Origin: Hydrangea macrophylla
Taxonomy: Eukaryota; Streptophyta; Magnoliopsida; Cornales; Hydrangeaceae
Reading direction: 5' to 3'
Assembly: GCA_033977485.1 (NCBI GenBank)
Contig: CM066993.1
Location: 27,084,001-27,148,000, forward strand
DNA length: 64,000 nucleotides
A model generated the notes under the pieces. That model saw nothing but the letters and a program-made list of their open reading frames with translations, had not been told where the DNA came from and did no database searches. Below are positions 42,042 through 54,361 of the stretch, in pieces. Position 1 is the first letter of the stretch, and every line of letters starts with the position of its first letter. The position numbers were made by a program, and so were the translations under genes.

Positions 42042-42756
42042 ATGTCTAGTTCTGCATTTTGTCCACTTGCCACTATATTCACTCAGAACAAGTTAACTAG
42101 AAATAACTACACTGAATGGAAATGTAACCTTGACATCATTTTAACTGCGGAGGATCACATTTATATCCTCACCACTCCATGCCCCTGAAGAACCTACTGC
42201 AAATGCTTCGGCTGCTGCTAGACGCGAGTTCGATAAATGAAAGAAATCTAATGGAATGGCTTGTTGCTACTTTCTGGCCTCTATGGCTAGTGTGTTGCAA
42301 CACCAATTCCAATCAAATGATTCTGCCAGTGCTATTATCAAATCCCTACAAGAAATGTTTGGGGAGCATGGAAAGCCTGCTAGACAGGTTACCATGCAGA
42401 AGATAATGAGTGTGAAGATATCGGAAGGGACTCCAGTCAAAGAACATGTTTTAAAAATGATTGGTTATTTGAACGAACTAGAGACCCTGGGTGCCAACAT
42501 CGACACATAGACCCAAGTTGACATGATCCTCAATTTGCTGTCACCTTTATTCACTCAATTTAAACTAAACTATAATATGAATAAAATGAATTTTTCTATA
42601 AGTGAATTAATGAGTTCTTTACTGGCAGCGGAAGGGGTAATCAAACCTAGGGGCGACGTTTTGAACGTTGAGAAAAGCTCTTCCCCTTCCTAATCTGCAC
42701 CAAAAGGTAAGAAAGGGAATAAGAAGGCTGGCACTGGTGGTCCAAGTGTTGAACCA
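42042..42756 (+). pseudogene. copia gag, broken and truncated
   Basis: Starts with ATG at 42042 (MSSSAFCPLATIFTQNKLTR) and contains the N-terminal part missing from copia-1. A frameshift at about 42183, TGA at 42238-42240, TAG at 42508-42510 and TAA at 42691-42693 break it. The rest matches copia-1 gag (SNDSASAIIKSLQEMFGEHG) up to the linker before the zinc knuckle. At about 42757 it stops abruptly against an inverted Tat fragment. Confidence 0.92.
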
Positions 42757-43010
42757 TTACTACCTTATTCAAATCCACTTGCTTTTTGAGTAATTGATAG
42801 AGCTCAAGCGTCAGCCTCTCTAATTGATTCACTCTTAAGTTCTATTGCTCAATAATGGCTTGCAGCTTGTTCATTCTCTCTTCCAAAGCTCTGTGGGCCG
42901 TTGGTGGATTAATCTCAACATAATGGTCCATGTTCTTCTCTAATCAAGAAAGACGAACCCAAGAAGATTAGAATTGTCCTTACTAGGGGATCTGGTTGTT
43001 TAGAAGTGTC
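42757..43010 (-). repeat. inverted copy of the Tat gag start
   Basis: The reverse complement matches 47240-47490, the end of the leader and first 55-60 codons of the Tat-1 gag, with scattered changes and one stop. It faces the main copy about 4.2 kb away. 43011-43163 is purine-rich non-coding DNA that could be the polypurine tract of a Tat element. Confidence 0.85.
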
Positions 43011-43163
43011 CTAATTTTGACCAAACGTCGAATTAAGGGAAGCATTACCTCTAGGTCCGATGATGACAATGACCGACTAATCTAGGGCTTCCAAAGGTGA
43101 CTTAGGCTCTTTAACTCAAACAAAAATAGAAAGAAAGAATAAAAGGGGAAGGAAAAGAGAGAA

Positions 43164-45994
43164 TGGTGGAAAACGGCACATGAAGGTAATGTGGTAGTCA
43201 CGCGATGCCACTGCGGCACTCACCAATTGCCGCACCGACAATAAATGAGAACCGCTGTGGCAATCAGTGAATGCCGCTAATATCCTTAAAATGCCACAAA
43301 TTTTAAAAGACGGCATTTCGCAGAGTTGTCCGCGACATTCGTTTAGTGTTGCATGAGCATTCAGTGAATGCCGCACCGGCTATTAGTGAGTGCCGTTCCG
43401 ACATTCACTGAATGCCGCTTCCATCTCCATGGAGTGCCGCATATTTCTAGCAGTCTGCTGCAATATAGTACATTTTGTACCTTCAAAAGGACATCCAAAA
43501 TTAAGATTTTTACTATGAAATTACCAAATAACCCTCTAAAGTTTGCCTATATATAGGGGATGAATATCCCATTACAAGGGATCCTTTTTTTTTTCTTTCT
43601 AGTCTTTGATTCTAGAATTTCTATCTCTCTCTCATTTTTAGACTTGAATCTCATTTTGAATCTTCTTTATCTTTAAACTTTGATAGTTAGAGATTCTGAA
43701 AGAAGTTTAAGAAAATTAAAGGGTTGTAAGAGCTAGAAGAAGAGTTTGATTAGCCTTTGGTATATCCTAAAAATACCAAGAAGTTGAGGATAGTTGGAGG
43801 TAAAATCTAGACTAATTAGTCTTAATTTAAGTTCAATCACAAATATGTAGAATTCTCTAGGACTTTTTACACATTTTAAAAACTCCCTTCCTACCTCATT
43901 TCATCACACACCACCAATATTGTGATTGAACTTTCATTTCATTGGTTTGGATCAAAGTAACCTAAGGATTAAGGTTAAATAGATCATGAAATAAAAGCTA
44001 ATTTAGATATTGCTTGAACTTTGATTTCCTTTTCTTTTTGATTATGCTAATCTCTTGGGATTCATGAGACTTTCAATGTCTTACTTGAATCCCTTGACTT
44101 GGAATCTCCTAATCTCCTTGTAAACTCATGATTTACAAAGAGGATTAAGGATGATATTCGTGTGTTTGGTCAATAAATATAAACCTATCTCCATAGATTA
44201 GGTTCCTTATTTTGAGATTTCATGAAGTTTTTCCATACTCCATTGACATCTATAAGTATAAGTGACTTTTGGCCTCCAATGACCATCAAATGGTAGGAGA
44301 AGTAATGTAGGTTAAGCCAAACTTCATGGCTTGTTAGATGGAGTTAACAATTAAAAGATGGATTTGACAATGGTACAGTGAGTTCATAGACCACCTTTGA
44401 TCTAAGATTTTTAGTTAAATAATGGATCGTTGGAATTGAGTGAGACTAATTGAAGAGTGTCAATAACAAAAAGTTTTACCACTGTGATTTTTGTTTTAAT
44501 GAGATTTCATGTTTAAAGTGGTTTGGTCATGAGTTTTGTGAAGCAACCATAATCTGTCCAAAATTTCATAACTACAACACCTTCTTAAAATAAGTAAATC
44601 AGAGCCTTAATCAAACATTCTTGACTTTAATATTTTTTTTCATAAAGTTTAATGTGTTAATGAGATCTCCTAAAAGGATTAGAGTCTTTTAGATTTATTT
44701 ACTATTTTTAGAAAATCATACAAAAACTCGGGACAGAGAGTTGTAAGTTTCTGAGTGATGTCTAATGTTTGTCCAATTCCCAAAGATTGAACCGTTGATC
44801 TTTGATTTTTTGTTTTAGGTTGGAAACTAGACTGACATAGGCATCTTGTGTCCAAAATTCATTGACATCAAACCATGGAAAGCATGCCTTTTCCATTTTT
44901 GAAGTTTTGATATGCTCTCTGCAATTTTCATAATTTCGTGACAGATTTGGTAAACTTTGTAAATAATGGTTCAAATGACTTTTCTATGACCTAGGGCTTA
45001 AACCATGCTTTAATAATGATTGGTCAAACTTAAATTCAGGGGGTTAAATGATCCAAATCAATGAATAGTTCATAGCCTACCCATGCTCACATTCATGTAT
45101 TCATCCATGTGCGTTGATACTTGTAAATAAGATTCATGTTGCACTAAGTTAAAGTTGCATTTAGTTGAACTTAGCTACAGGTTCCTTATGATTAAGTTGG
45201 GATTATATCATTTCTATATGGACATTACATTGACTCCTATTTGAGACTTGTATATCTATAGAAGTGTTGTATCTCCAACGAATTAAAAGGAATCTATGGT
45301 TATGTTAACTCTCCCCATGCCTGATAGACTTAAGCTAGAATTTAGGTTTTGATATTATATCTTGTAAATCATGTGGACCAACCCTCTATTTGTAGCTCTA
45401 TTGAGATATGATTTCTCAACCCTCTCTAGTCTAATCATTTCTTGATTTTGTTAATTTTTGACTCCAAGTACGACACCTTAGAATTAGGTCTTACCTTATG
45501 TGTATATATGATTAGAGACCCTTTTTAGGATTTCCTATTCTTTGTACGCATTGCAGGTTTCAACATCGCAGCTGGATCCCGGGTAAGTTCTCTTGTTCCT
45601 CATTGCATATCATATTGCTTGCTAATCGAATTATGTGGTTTTGAATGATATTTTCACTATTAGCAATATTACACCCCTTTAGACCTGCTTTTGCGATGTA
45701 TATCTATATCTATGTACTAGTTGAGGGCACATTGAGATTAATAATTCGATTAAAAGAATGTTGAGTAAAGGCCTATCATGAGATAGGATGAGAGGAGGTG
45801 CTTTAGTCTTCTGGGTTCTTCCCATCTCATTCCATAATCCCGGACCTAGAAATCTCCGGTTTCCAAAAGATCAGTTTACTTTTAAATTAGTTTCTTAATT
45901 TTGTTTTAAAAATTAAGTGGTGACTCGCATTTTTTTTATTGAAAGTGAAAATGTTTTTAAAAAGCGGTGGGTAAAGAAAAATGTGATATCCACA
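43164..45994 (+). repeat. LTR of Tat/Ogre-like element (Tat-1)
   Basis: The 3' end is firm: GATATCCACA, then the primer site. The 5' end is inferred from TG after a purine run (43141-43163) and is tentative. U3 (43190-43440) is full of TGCCGC and CATTCACTGAATG-like palindromes; a TATA box (CTATATATAGG) lies near 43548. The LTR is long, about 2.8 kb, as in Ogre-type elements. No ORF of note. Confidence 0.7.
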
Positions 45995-45997
45995 ATC

Positions 45998-46015
45998 TGG
46001 CAACTCTGCTAGGGA
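45998..46015 (+). other. primer binding site, tRNA-Arg type (Tat-1)
   Basis: TGGCAACTCTGCTAGGGA, two bases from TGGCGACTCTGCTGGGGA, the site typical of Ogre/Tat elements and seen unchanged at 62696-62713. Confidence 0.9.
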
Positions 46016-47314
46016 TCGAACCCAGAATCTCTAGTTTCGCAGACCATGATTTTTGATGGTGGGTTCACTCGAGGATTAGGCTCGAACGCATCCTTTTAAT
46101 CGAATTAATTAATTTTTGTATGTCTGTTACATTACACTTGCATGTCTCACCAGTCAATTGCACAGGACTATGACTTTGGAGGCTCGGGACAACCCGGTCA
46201 GTCAAGCCATCATGGGACTGTGTGATCACCTTTGATCTCGTACCATGTGTTGGTATATGAAGTATCCTATCGGATGTGTGTCAAGGGTTCCTTATTTGAC
46301 CAAAATCCAGTCTTTGCATGATAGCTTCTATAGAACCTTTCAATTAGAAAAATTAATTCTTAATTAGGATTATGTGCTAGGGAGTTTTGTATGCCCGGAA
46401 GGGATTACTTGAGATGATGGCGATACTTGCTTGATAAAAGATGTGTAATCTCTTAATCACTTTTGAGCAATTCCTCTTCATGTTCCATGACATTTGGGAA
46501 ATATGTTGAATCTTGATTATAAGATTACATCTCTCATAGCCTGTTTAGCTAAGCATCATTGACCTTGAATGTATCGGAATTCATGAGAAGTACGGTGATA
46601 ATCCAATCATGTGATTCTTCTCTCCAAAGAATTTTAAATCCATCTTTGAAATTAAACGGATTTTTGCCGTCTTTACTCTAAAGTTTCAATAGCTCTTTCA
46701 AAATTCTGTGGAGTTAACTTTTTGATTAAACTTCAAACAACCCTTTCAAAGGAACAATCCAAAAAGTCTTGGGAATTGTTTTTTTTAAAATGAATTTCAA
46801 AGTAAATTTTTTTTTCATCTTTGTTGAGGAATTTCTTTAAAGAAAATTGACTTTCGAAGGGTTTTCCAAAATGAATTTAAAAAATACCCGATCTTCGTAA
46901 AGGTAATGAGGATCACAATGAAAAGAGAAATTGGCGTATTTGACATGAGTGGGGATTTTATGTGCTTATGTGTTTTGTGTGTTAGGATTAGAATTTGCCT
47001 TTTCTTTGGCATATAGAGTAGGCACACACACACTTGCATTTCATCGGAGTGCCATTTGTACAGTGTATGCATCAAATCGTTATAGCCTGTACATTTTGCA
47101 CTCTCACCAATCGATATCATTACATACATGTAGCATACAAAGTCACAACATCTTCTTCTCAATCAAGATCAAAGTCCCTCAAAAATCCCTTACTGTTCAA
47201 TTCTGCATGCGGACCTTTTTCCTCTCTATTTTGTAGAAAGAGTGGAACAACTAGATCCCCTAGTAAGGACACTTCTAATCTTCTTGGGTTCGTCTTTCTT
47301 GATTAGAGAAGAAC
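46016..47314 (+). other. Tat-1 leader
   Basis: About 1.3 kb of non-coding leader. Short words such as GGGATTACTTG near 46401 match the leader of Tat-2 (about 63090), so the region is family sequence. Several ATGs with short frames precede gag. Confidence 0.6.
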
Positions 47315-48064
47315 ATGGACCATCAAATTGTGATTAATCCACCAACGGCCCACAGAGCTTTAGAAGAGAGAGTGAACAAGCTGCAAGCCATTATTAAGCA
47401 ACAGAACTTAAGGGTGAATCAATTGGAGAGGCTAACGCTTGAGCTTTGTCAGTTACTCAAAAAGCAAGTGGATTTGAATAAGGTAGTAATGAATAATGTA
47501 GTAATGAACAAATTGGAGAAGAGAATAATGGATCACCCAACGAAGCACCAAAGCCCATATCCAAACCCAACCAATAACCAAAATCCACAATCATACTCGG
47601 CCAATCTCCAAAACCCATTTCCGATCTCAAGTCCATATCCAGTTCCAATCCCCTCTAACCCAAAAGCCAACTCAAAATCAAATAGAAAATCAAGCCAAAC
47701 CCATACATCAAGAACCTTCACCAAACTTGGCATACCATTATCCATAGCCCTTGACCACCTTGTCAAAAAAGGCCACCTTAAACCCCTGGACCCAAGGCCA
47801 CCACCAAGTCCCATACCCCGCAATTATAATTCCTCATTGTACTATGGTTATCATCAGTCCCATGGCCACAAGACCAATTCTTGCACAAGACTTCGCCATG
47901 AAATCCAAGATCTCATTGATCGAAAAATTGTCACTCCTTCACTAAATCCACCAAGTGGCATTTGGCATGACTATCATGATTTCAAAGCCTTTTGTTCTTC
48001 CACCTCTCAATCACAGCCATTGCTAAGCACCCTCAAGAGATTTGTTACCTTCATGAATGTGTAA
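47315..48064 (+). CDS. shortened open gag of Tat-1
   Basis: An unbroken 249-codon frame. Residues about 15-55 form a coiled coil (ALEERVNKLQAIIKQQNLRV). A Pro/Asn/Ser linker follows. The C-terminal third matches the end of Tat/Ogre Gag: FTKLGIPLSIALDHLVKKGH, LKPLDPRPPP, and a zinc-finger-like YGYHQSHGHKTNSC then LRHEIQDLIDRKIV. The usual first Cys of that finger is replaced, and the large capsid core between coil and C-terminus is absent. No protease or polymerase follows before 49267. It looks like a deletion derivative whose frame survived. Confidence 0.75.
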   Translation: MDHQIVINPPTAHRALEERVNKLQAIIKQQNLRVNQLERLTLELCQLLKKQVDLNKVVMNNVVMNKLEKRIMDHPTKHQSPYPNPTNNQNPQSYSANLQNPFPISSPYPVPIPSNPKANSKSNRKSSQTHTSRTFTKLGIPLSIALDHLVKKGHLKPLDPRPPPSPIPRNYNSSLYYGYHQSHGHKTNSCTRLRHEIQDLIDRKIVTPSLNPPSGIWHDYHDFKAFCSSTSQSQPLLSTLKRFVTFMNV

Positions 48065-49267
48065 CAACCAATTGGCCCTAACCCAATCAATAAATTTGGA
48101 AAAGACATTAACAACACTTGGTCAGAGGAGGACTGTTCTGCTAAAGAGTTGGCCATGGAGGTGGATGATGTTTTTGCAAACACGTGAGGCGAACTCGAAG
48201 GTTCAAATGATGCGAGTAAGGTGATAGTGTTTGGAACTGATGCTACTATTAAAGCGAATGTGGATGCTCTTGAGGACCCAATAAATTGAAAATCATCTGT
48301 GACACTCCAGTTAAGGCCAAGTCAAGTCAAGTCTAATCCGGTAATCGAGTCATGTCCAAGTTAGAGTCAAGTGTTAAGTATCAAGTGTCAAAGTTTGCTC
48401 GCTTTGTCAGTCTACCATCAAGTCTATTGTCGAGTCTTTATCAAGTCCATCGAGTCAAATAATGTAATCTGTAGCTAGTTGAATAAAATGTCATTGTGCT
48501 TAAATAAATGTGCATAGTTGTGAATAAATGGATCGTTAAACCAAGAAAGGAAGAAAAAAATTAAATCACTTTTCAAATAATGATGGACGATATTTTTGGT
48601 TGATCAATCTTTGCATTGAAAATAGGCCCCCAAATAACAAAGCAAATTTTGTGCCGAATCCAAGGATGAGTAGAGAATTTTGGCTTTACTTTTAGAATTA
48701 AAAGATGCTCTCATTCAATCTTGAAAAAATAAACTTGGGACTTGAGGCTTGCTCACCATCCCCTTCTCCCAAATATCAAGCCTAAAAGATGAGCCTCCAA
48801 TCCAAAGCCATAAACTTGGTCCTTGATGGTAGCCAAATATTTTAAATGAACTTCTTCTTCAAAAAAAAAAGAAAATAAAAAAAGAAAAAGAAGCTCGCTA
48901 GGATGAAAACCCGAAAGGGCACCTAGACAAAAGTTAGAAAAACAGAGAAAAAAAAAGAGATCGCTAGGATGAAAATCCGAAAGGACGCCTAGGCAAAAGT
49001 TGGAGCAAAAATAAGATACGTGTTGACTTCAAAACTTGAATCCTAGCCAGTCAAAATTATGAAGAGAATAAGGGATAGTGAGGTAGAGAAAAGAAATGAA
49101 AGAGAAAAGAAAAAACAGAGAATAAATAAGATTGAGAATTCTTGAGCACTTTAAAGTACATCATTAGCACATGAATTATCTCAAGAAAGAAGATAAATTG
49201 AAAATGAAAAGAGAGATTTGAAAGTATCAATCAGTCTCTTTGGCTAAGTGGCACATGAGTTTTTTTT
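48065..49267 (+). other. Tat-1 sequence after gag, no ORF
   Basis: 48065-48300 still reads in patches like decayed Tat coding sequence (for example ELAMEVDDVFAN). From 48300 it is non-coding, with GTCAAGT-like short repeats near 48310-48440 and purine-rich runs near 48850-49150. The 3' LTR is missing; Athila C begins at about 49268. Confidence 0.6.
48897..48993 (+). other. two tandem GAAA-capped stem-loops (Tat-1 3' region)
   Basis: Two copies 66 bases apart, at 48898-48926 and 48964-48992. Each has an outer stem CTAGG/CCTAG, an ATGAAAA strand and an inner 3-bp stem closed by the GNRA tetraloop GAAA. The inner stem is CCC/GGG in copy one and TCC/GGA in copy two, a paired change that keeps the helix. 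Confidence 0.6.
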
Positions 49268-50859
49268 TGTGCGCTTGTGTGCTATACCCAAGTGTAGGTA
49301 GACATGAAAGTAGTATTATGGTTAAGACCAGGTCGATCCCACAAGGAAGGTTGTAAACTATATACCTAGATCATACTCTAAAAGAAAAAGAAAATTCAAT
49401 ATTCAACAAAAATGTAGAACACAAAGTTCCACAATTAACAACTACTAAATGTAAAGCAGCTAAATTAAACTAATTAACTAAAGCGATATTTTAAAAATGA
49501 TTTTCTTAACAAAAGGGGAACGTTGGGATCACATGAATCCGTAGTGACCTAGCCATCTACCATGCAGTTTCATTGAAGCTCAATGGAGTACATCTTCTAT
49601 AGTATTCCGTATTTCTCTTAAAATAAAGAATCCATAGCCCTTTCATGACCGGGACTATATCATCACAGTTAATTTGAAATACGTGAAGGTTGTTTAAATC
49701 TTTTGTTAAGACTTGCACCTACAATGGTGTTAGCATTAAGGTTGGTTTGCAAAAGTTATTGAAGAAAAATGCCTTAAGGCTTAAAGTTCAGAAACTGTTT
49801 TGATAAACTGAGCATTTGGGGACAGTTTGATAACAAATCTTTTAGACAGAAAGTCTAGGAATACTGTAAAGGACCTTCTCAAGAATATGAAGGTTCGATT
49901 GATCGATGTGCTTTTGATCGATCGAAAATCATCATCTCTCAATCGATCAAAATGTCTTCGATTGCTTGACTGTATCTCTGTTCCGATCGATCGATCGATC
50001 ACAGTTTTTACACTGCTGCATGGCAGAGGCTGGAGATCACTATTTCATCGTGTCTCCCAACCCTAGGATTACTCAGACATAGTCTGGAGTGTCACAGATA
50101 TGTTTTTAACATATAGATTCATTAAGGTTGCGTTTGGTTGTGATTTAAACATGCAAAATATAAAAAACTATGGTTTAATCACTACAAGCAAGAGAAACTA
50201 TGATCTAATCAGATTGTAACTACTGAAACCACTGAAAAACTGTAAACAAAATTAATAAAACAAAACCTGGAATAAACAGACTTATTAATAAACTTCAAAC
50301 TTCAATCGAATCCAATATCCAAGCAACCAAACCTATAAAAATCAAAGTAAACACTCTCTCCCTATATAAAACTAATGAAAACAATGTGGGCGTCCTTGTG
50401 GACATATGCATAATGAGTATTTATACAAAAACCTAATGCTAGGGTTGATTACAACTATTCTGCTGCGTGCGCGTAAGTTCTAAAAAAAAGGCATGTTCGA
50501 TCGATCGAACATCACTCGATCGATTAAACTTCTGGATTACTCGAGCGCTTGAACTATCTTCAATCAATCGAAACCTCGATCGCTTAAACCTCTTCAATCA
50601 CTCAAACTTCATACTTTAGCTTTGAATTCTCTTGCTTGTAATCAAGCATTCCCTTTGTCCTATTATCCACTTCTTCACACAGCAAACAGTAATCTGCACA
50701 GATAAAAGCTAAAACAATACAACTTATCATAGATTAATCATATTGTATATAAACTAGCATTGTAATACGAATTGCAGATAAAGCAGGGAATTGTGAACTA
50801 AATCAATGCATTTCTCTTACTTTATCGCAGTTGTATTTTACAAATACCCCTGCTTGTCA
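49268..50859 (-). repeat. 3' LTR of Athila C
   Basis: The minus strand begins TGACAAGCAGGGG directly after a G-rich tract. The other end, near TGTGCTATACCCAAG (49268-49278), is inferred. Palindrome clusters of the TCGATCGA type stand at 50493-50610 and 49893-50000. TATA candidates are at about 50373 and 50428, downstream of the first cluster. Confidence 0.75.
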
Positions 50860-50899
50860 CAACCCCCAACTAGCTTATTGGTAGTCCTTAGCGATAAAG
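50860..50899 (-). other. polypurine tract block (Athila C)
   Basis: The minus strand reads AGTTGGGGGTTG against the LTR start, preceded by AAGGACTACC in a weak stem. Same order as in A and B, with GTTGGGGG for TTTGGGGG. Confidence 0.75.
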
Positions 50900-51018
50900 C
50901 AAAAAATTAAAACAAGCTAAACTATTACGTCAACGACTACACTAAAACAAAATAAACTAAAGTATACTAATCTAAATAGAAAGAGATACTACCTAACTCA
51001 CTTTCGCAGGAACCGCGG

Positions 51019-51086
51019 TTGTATTTAGCGAATGCAACAAGTCATTAAACCTCTAGGTTCCCCCTAGTGGACGAGTGTTGTCTCGT
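51019..51086 (-). other. three-hairpin conserved 3' RNA element (Athila C)
   Basis: Stems TTGTATT/AATGCAA (51019-51037), CTAGG/CCTAG with a 5-base loop (51053-51067) and ACGAG/CTCGT with loop TGTTGT (51071-51086). The order and spacing match A and B. In the sense strand the first stem has one mismatch. Confidence 0.6.
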
Positions 51087-51099
51087 GAGGGTTTACAGT

Positions 51100-52608
51100 G
51101 AATATACCCACAAAATTCTCAATTTTAAGTTCAAAAAGATATAAAAAAACTTTTAAACACTCACTCCCATTCAACTATTAACTTATCTCTACAAAGATAT
51201 AGTAACCTCAAGCCCATGAAAGAAATTCACATGCTCCTCATGCCACCAAGATAAATATAACATATGTATCACAATCATGTATCCGTGTGTGTGTGTGAAG
51301 TTAACAGCTATGCATCGAACCTTATTTAGAGTTATTTAGACTATCATACTTCTAGAACTCATAATTGCGACTCAATTCTCACGGAAGTTTACACTCATAA
51401 ATGAACGTCTCACAAAAACTGGCTTGCTAATGATCACACATGATATGTAAGCTTTGATAAGAGTGAATTTCTGGATACTAATGCTTTCATATTCGGCTCC
51501 ACAAAAGACGGACATTTATGGTGTATAGTCTTATAACTAGAATACTACTTACTAGAGGAGCGAACTACTGTGGATAACTCAACTCACACATTCATGTTCA
51601 AACTAGGTCATTAAGAATCATTAAGGCTTTAGATTTTTGGGCTATTATGTAATGGATAAAGATGATGAGAAAGAAAGATTGCTCATCTCGGCATATGATG
51701 GAGCTTATCATCTAATTTTATACTTATTTTATTTTTTTCACATCTCGAACCAACTGTCATCGTTTCACTCCCTTTTTCCTTCTTTTCATTTCTTTTCGTC
51801 TTAATTTTTTTTGAAATGAACAACACCCATAACTACTCTCCTCCAATCACATACTTTGACAGTTATTTATTATTAGATACGTGATGAGGTTCATTGGAGT
51901 CAAGGTAAAGGATTAGGAGTTTGTATTTTCATAATAGAATAGGCAATATTAAGTCTGTGTGGGAAAAGGGATATGGATGGCGGTAGGAAATGGGTAACGA
52001 TGGCTTAAATCATTTTCTTAATTTCTTGGTTTTAGCATTATAGTGTTTATCGAGTTTAGTTAGTAGATCCTGAACGTTCTCCTCTAATAAGCAGCCAAAG
52101 TTGTAGAATTAATTGAGACTAGTGCAATGAATTTAATAAGCGTAATCAAGAAAATAATTCGAATTTATGTGAAAATTCCTTCAGAAATAAAGATTGGATC
52201 AAAAGCTTGCTAAGGGTAATTAATCTCCACTACTTATTCTATTAGCACAACAGTCGTATTAACTCATTTTTTGATTTTCTGCATAGCTAGCAACATGTGC
52301 ATATGGATGTTGGATACAAGAATGATTCCCACATGCAATCCTCCTAATGATACTAGAAAAACGCATGAACTTAATTCATAAAAGGATGAGAATAATACAA
52401 ATGTGTCATTGCTTGGTAACAGCTAAGCATGAGTGAATGTTCAAAGTTATTCTACCAATAAAGTTCAAAATAAAAAATTTAAAAAAATTTCAAATTTCTT
52501 CAATTTTTAATTTTAATCCAATTCTAATTGAGATTGTATGAATTGTGCATTAAAGTTATCCAGATTGCTAAGTGTGAACATGTACAAGTGATTATCTGTC
52601 TACATCTC
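51100..52608 (-). other. non-coding 3' region of Athila C
   Basis: No credible ORF. It has the T-rich and A-rich make-up of the matching regions in A and B and about the same length. Confidence 0.6.
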
Positions 52609-52648
52609 ACCCCCAACTGAAAAAAATAATGTCCTCAGAAGTTGATTT
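52609..52648 (-). other. second GGAC plus G-run block (Athila C)
   Basis: The minus strand reads TGAGGACATT, a T-run, then CAGTTGGGGGTGAG. It follows the envelope-position ORF, about 1.75 kb from the polypurine tract, as in A and B. A weaker copy (TTAGTTGGGGATG) lies at 55018-55050. Confidence 0.5.
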
Positions 52649-52766
52649 TCAAATGTAAATAGATGGATATCACCTGATAAAGCAAAGCAATAATCGCACT
52701 CATATCAATATGTAAAGAAGGCATACAATCTCCAAACAGCCAAGATAAAATGAAATGAACATAAAG

Positions 52767-54361
52767 TTATAGAGCATGGCCAAATATAATACAATACTCA
52801 ATCACTGAAAAGGTAAAACAATAAAGCACAGAACAATGATTATAATGTCCAAAAGATCCGACAGTCCCAACACACCAAACATCCAAAAGAAATACTAAAA
52901 GAGAGAGAGAGGAGAGAAAACATAAATAAACTAAATACAACAAAAGTCCCAAACTCTCAACTAGCATACCCAACTACTCATTAGCAATATCTGATAAAAT
53001 CTCAATAGGCACATCTGGATCAGTAGCAACAACTGGAGGCGGTAGAAATGGAGTCGCAGAAGCGGTGGTTGATGAAGGTACCGTTCCAACCGAAGGTGGT
53101 GTAGATGATGATGATTGGGCAGAAGGATCAGCAAATGGAGGTGTTGCTGAAGATGCAGGTCAGTGGTGGGTGGTGCAGCGGGTGGTGGTGGATGGGAAGC
53201 TGTGTGTAATGACTGAGCCACCCCCAACTGGACCAGTAATGTATCAAGCTGAGTGACCAGGTGGTCAACCTTGCCCTCGAGCCTCATCCGGGCTTCCCTC
53301 TCCTCAATAAATAATATATGGAGAGTCTGGAGAGACACGGATGATGACTCTCCATGGGCGGGAGCTTGAGACCTCTATCTCAGCTCAAACTACTGTGCAA
53401 CAGCAATGGGGTCCTCCTCATCTATATCTAGCTCCTCAGCCTCAGTAGACATCCCAGAAGCTGTACCCTCAGTGTCGGTGCTTCCACCTCTCCTCCTCTT
53501 CGCCCCCACCTTCGCTTTTCTTGTTAATTTTCTCTTCTTCTGCGCATTAGAACGGCGTGCCGCCGTCTCGCCAAATCGACTGGATGCCTATAAAATCATG
53601 TCTGTGGCCAATAGAAGTAATCTAGCCTACTCAATCACTCGATGGATGGGCCAAGCGCCCTTCAGATGGTGCTTGGTGGCAATGTACCACATCGGCTGGA
53701 TAAAGAAATTGATATAAAGGCGAGGCAGGCAAACACTCTGCCCTATCCCAATGGTATAAAGAACCCGAGCATACCATGGCGCCACCTTCTTGTGGTAATA
53801 AGTCATCAGAATGCAGTTGGCAAGCGCCAGGTGGAGGAGATGATACTGCTCGGTCAGAAACTGATCCTCGATCAGGGAAATGCCGTTCCAGATCTGAACA
53901 GCACCGCTGGTAATCTCACGGATGATAGGAGAGGGTAGACTCTCCAGTGTACTAGGTATATAAGGGTAGAAGTGGTCAGAGACCTCCGGTACTCCCAAAG
54001 CAGCGGCCACGATAGCTGGGCTAAAAATGATCTTAAGCCCACAGAAGAAAAAACGATATGTAAACAGGGCCGCAGGATCCTTGATCATAGTGGCACATGC
54101 TTCGTGCACCCAGTTGATGTTGATTTTCTTTGACTGCGTCAACATCTCATACCAGCTTGGCATTGCACGGATCTGTGCAAGTAACCACAGGGCAGAAAGC
54201 CACACAGCCTCAAGTGGTCGCTCCAACATAACTTTCCTCGCTTAAAACCACCGGGTGAACCAAACTCTATCCTCGTCATTCTGATACCCGTGATCGGGTA
54301 CCAGATCAGGTATAGTGAGATCGAGGGGTTTTAATTTGTGGTACCCCATGATAGGATTCAT
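52767..54361 (-). pseudogene. envelope-position ORF of Athila C and small hydrophobic ORF
   Basis: One frame runs from ATG 54361 to 52961 (467 codons), with stops at 54242, 53627, 53588 and two more near 53370-53400 but no frameshift until the C-terminal part. The domain of the 'putative plant transposon protein' type has INWVHEACATMIKDPAALFTY, SPAIVAAALGVPEV, and LHLALANCILMTYYHKK. Then come a basic, nuclear-signal-like stretch (QKKRKLTRKAKVGAKRRR), an acidic patch (TEAEELDIDEED), a coiled coil (EREARMRLEGKVDHLVTQLD) and a proline run. A 68-codon hydrophobic frame overlaps the end (52767-52973). The basic signal and coil argue for an intracellular protein rather than an envelope. Confidence 0.65.

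Noticed and set aside
53642..53938. 98-codon plus-strand frame
   Set aside because: Antisense shadow of the envelope-position ORF of Athila C.
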